A program made the translations under genes and the position numbers. A DNA stretch of 5,400 nt from Oxalobacteraceae bacterium. GTDB taxonomy: Bacteria > Pseudomonadota > Gammaproteobacteria > Burkholderiales > Burkholderiaceae_D. The notes beneath the pieces were generated by a model. That model was not told the DNA's origin. It made no database searches and saw nothing but the letters and a program-made list of their open reading frames with translations. Positions 4,681 through 5,400 of the stretch are shown piece by piece; position 1 is the first letter of the stretch, and every line of letters begins with the position of its first letter. The DNA is taken from positions 1 through 5,400 of the forward strand of contig CANFGA010000252.1 in NCBI GenBank assembly GCA_947446335.1, read 5' to 3'.

Positions 4681-5400
4681 TGACTGTTCAGCGGCAATGG
4701 CCGCAATAAAAAACGGTTGTAAACAATTCTGAAGCAGTCCATCATGAAATCCATGGCACAAAAACCACCGCAGCCCAATCTTTCTGGCCTCACCAACGAG
4801 GAGAAGGACATTCTTATCCTGACGCTGCTGGCGCGTCTGGATGCGCTCGAATCGAAGGTGCGCAAGACCAGTTACAACTCCAGTTTGCCGCCGTCGTCGG
4901 ATGGTTTGGCCAAGAAGACCCGCTCGCTGCGCGAAGCATCCGGCAAACCGCCCGGTGGCCAGCCCGGCCACAAAGGAACGACGCTCAAGCAGGCCGCTCA
5001 GCCGAGCGAAACGCTGAACCATCCGCTGCCAGGACAATGCCATCGTTGCCACAATCCGTTGCCGCTGGACCAGGCGCACATTGCAGAGCGGCGCCAAGTG
5101 TTCGACGTGCCAGTGATGGCTTTCGATGTCATCGAGCATCGCACGCTGGAAGTGGTTTGTACCTGTGGTCAAGTGCATGTCAGCAACTTCCCGGTCGGCC
5201 TGAACGAGGCAGTCCAATACGGCCCGAACGTACGCGCGCTGGCCGTCCATTTGATTCAGGGGCAGATGCTGCCGTATGCGCGCGCCGCCGAATTGATTCA
5301 AGACCTGTACGGCTTGTCGATATCGACCGGCACGCTGGTGTCGTGGGTCGATGAAGCGCGCGTTGCACTGCAGGGCACGGCCGATGTGATTGCCGACTTG
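4680..5400 (+). mobile_element. IS66-family insertion sequence, left part
   Basis: The element contains an IS66-type transposase gene from 4744 and continues past the window. The left tip is proposed at about 4680, where the AT-rich island ends and GTGACTGTTCAGCGGC begins; this position is inferred from the composition break and from remembered similarity to IS66-type ends. IS66 elements make 8-base target duplications, so AAATTTTA at 4672-4679 would be the expected left copy, but the right end is not visible. No tnpA or tnpB genes precede the transposase, which fits the single-gene ISBst12-like branch rather than the classical three-gene layout. Confidence 0.7.
4744..5400 (+). CDS. IS66-family transposase, N-terminal part, open at window end
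   Basis: The frame opens after a TAA at 4720-4722 and runs without a stop to the edge, giving 219 residues from ATG 4744 (a second ATG is at 4753; GAAG about 9 bases upstream is a modest ribosome site for the first). Order of parts: a helical leader (about 15-42, LTNEEKDILILTLLARLDAL); the IS66 hallmark YNSSLPPSSDG at 44-54; the Gly-rich PPGGQPGHKGT at 69-79; a zinc-finger-like region with C99/C102 (QCHRC) and C139/C141 (CTCG); then the start of the DDE transposase domain (YGPNVRALAVHLIQGQMLPYARAAELIQDLYG, residues 159-190, in the usual position). Full-length members are roughly 450-550 residues, so the acidic catalytic residues lie beyond the window. Nothing seen suggests inactivation. Confidence 0.93.
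   Translation, partial: MKSMAQKPPQPNLSGLTNEEKDILILTLLARLDALESKVRKTSYNSSLPPSSDGLAKKTRSLREASGKPPGGQPGHKGTTLKQAAQPSETLNHPLPGQCHRCHNPLPLDQAHIAERRQVFDVPVMAFDVIEHRTLEVVCTCGQVHVSNFPVGLNEAVQYGPNVRALAVHLIQGQMLPYARAAELIQDLYGLSISTGTLVSWVDEARVALQGTADVIADL

Noticed and set aside
4691..4704. GCGGC-AATG-GCCGC hairpin near the IS66 tip as a terminator
   Set aside because: On the rightward strand it is followed by A-rich rather than T-rich sequence, and leftward it runs into the GC-mixed tip; it may simply be part of the IS end.
4609..5301. Leftward 230-residue open frame across the IS66 region
   Set aside because: It is the antisense shadow of the transposase, which has clear IS66 motifs on the other strand.

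Overview
The window is a GC-rich accessory region of what looks like a proteobacterial chromosome. Codon style, Shine-Dalgarno sites and the protein families suggest a betaproteobacterium of the Burkholderiales, possibly an Oxalobacteraceae relative. That placement is inferred from sequence style and recollection, not from a search.

Layout. Positions 1-123 hold the start of a leftward gene for a small zinc-ribbon protein, cut by the window edge, with its own promoter. Positions 124-764 are about 640 bases with no confident gene; they end in a promoter region carrying three TTTGC repeats at an exact 9-base period. Positions 765-2008 hold a two-gene cassette that reads as a type II toxin-antitoxin system: an Xre/MbcA/ParS-like antitoxin, then an overlapping RES-domain toxin with a TTG start. 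Positions 2108-2746 encode a protein resembling the DUF6904 family. Positions 2774-3882 encode a J-domain (DnaJ-like) protein of about 369 residues, split into two frames by an apparent one-base deletion in a G run near 3046. Positions 3966-4404 are a decayed tyrosine integrase relic in three frames. Positions about 4535-4680 are an extremely AT-rich island with long inverted repeats. From about 4680 to the right edge lies the left part of an IS66-family insertion sequence, whose transposase ORF is open at the window end.

How it fits together. The four rightward genes from 765 to 3882 could be one transcription unit, but only the toxin-antitoxin pair is clearly coupled. The family-level expectation is that the RES toxin depletes NAD+ and the upstream protein neutralises it and represses the operon. 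The integrase relic, the AT-rich island and the IS66 element mark the right side as a decaying mobile or island boundary. The most interesting points are the toxin start (TTG overlapping the antitoxin stop, with a GC palindrome just inside the toxin), the 9-base-period repeats at the promoter, and a possible association of the RES cassette with the DUF6904-like and J-domain genes.
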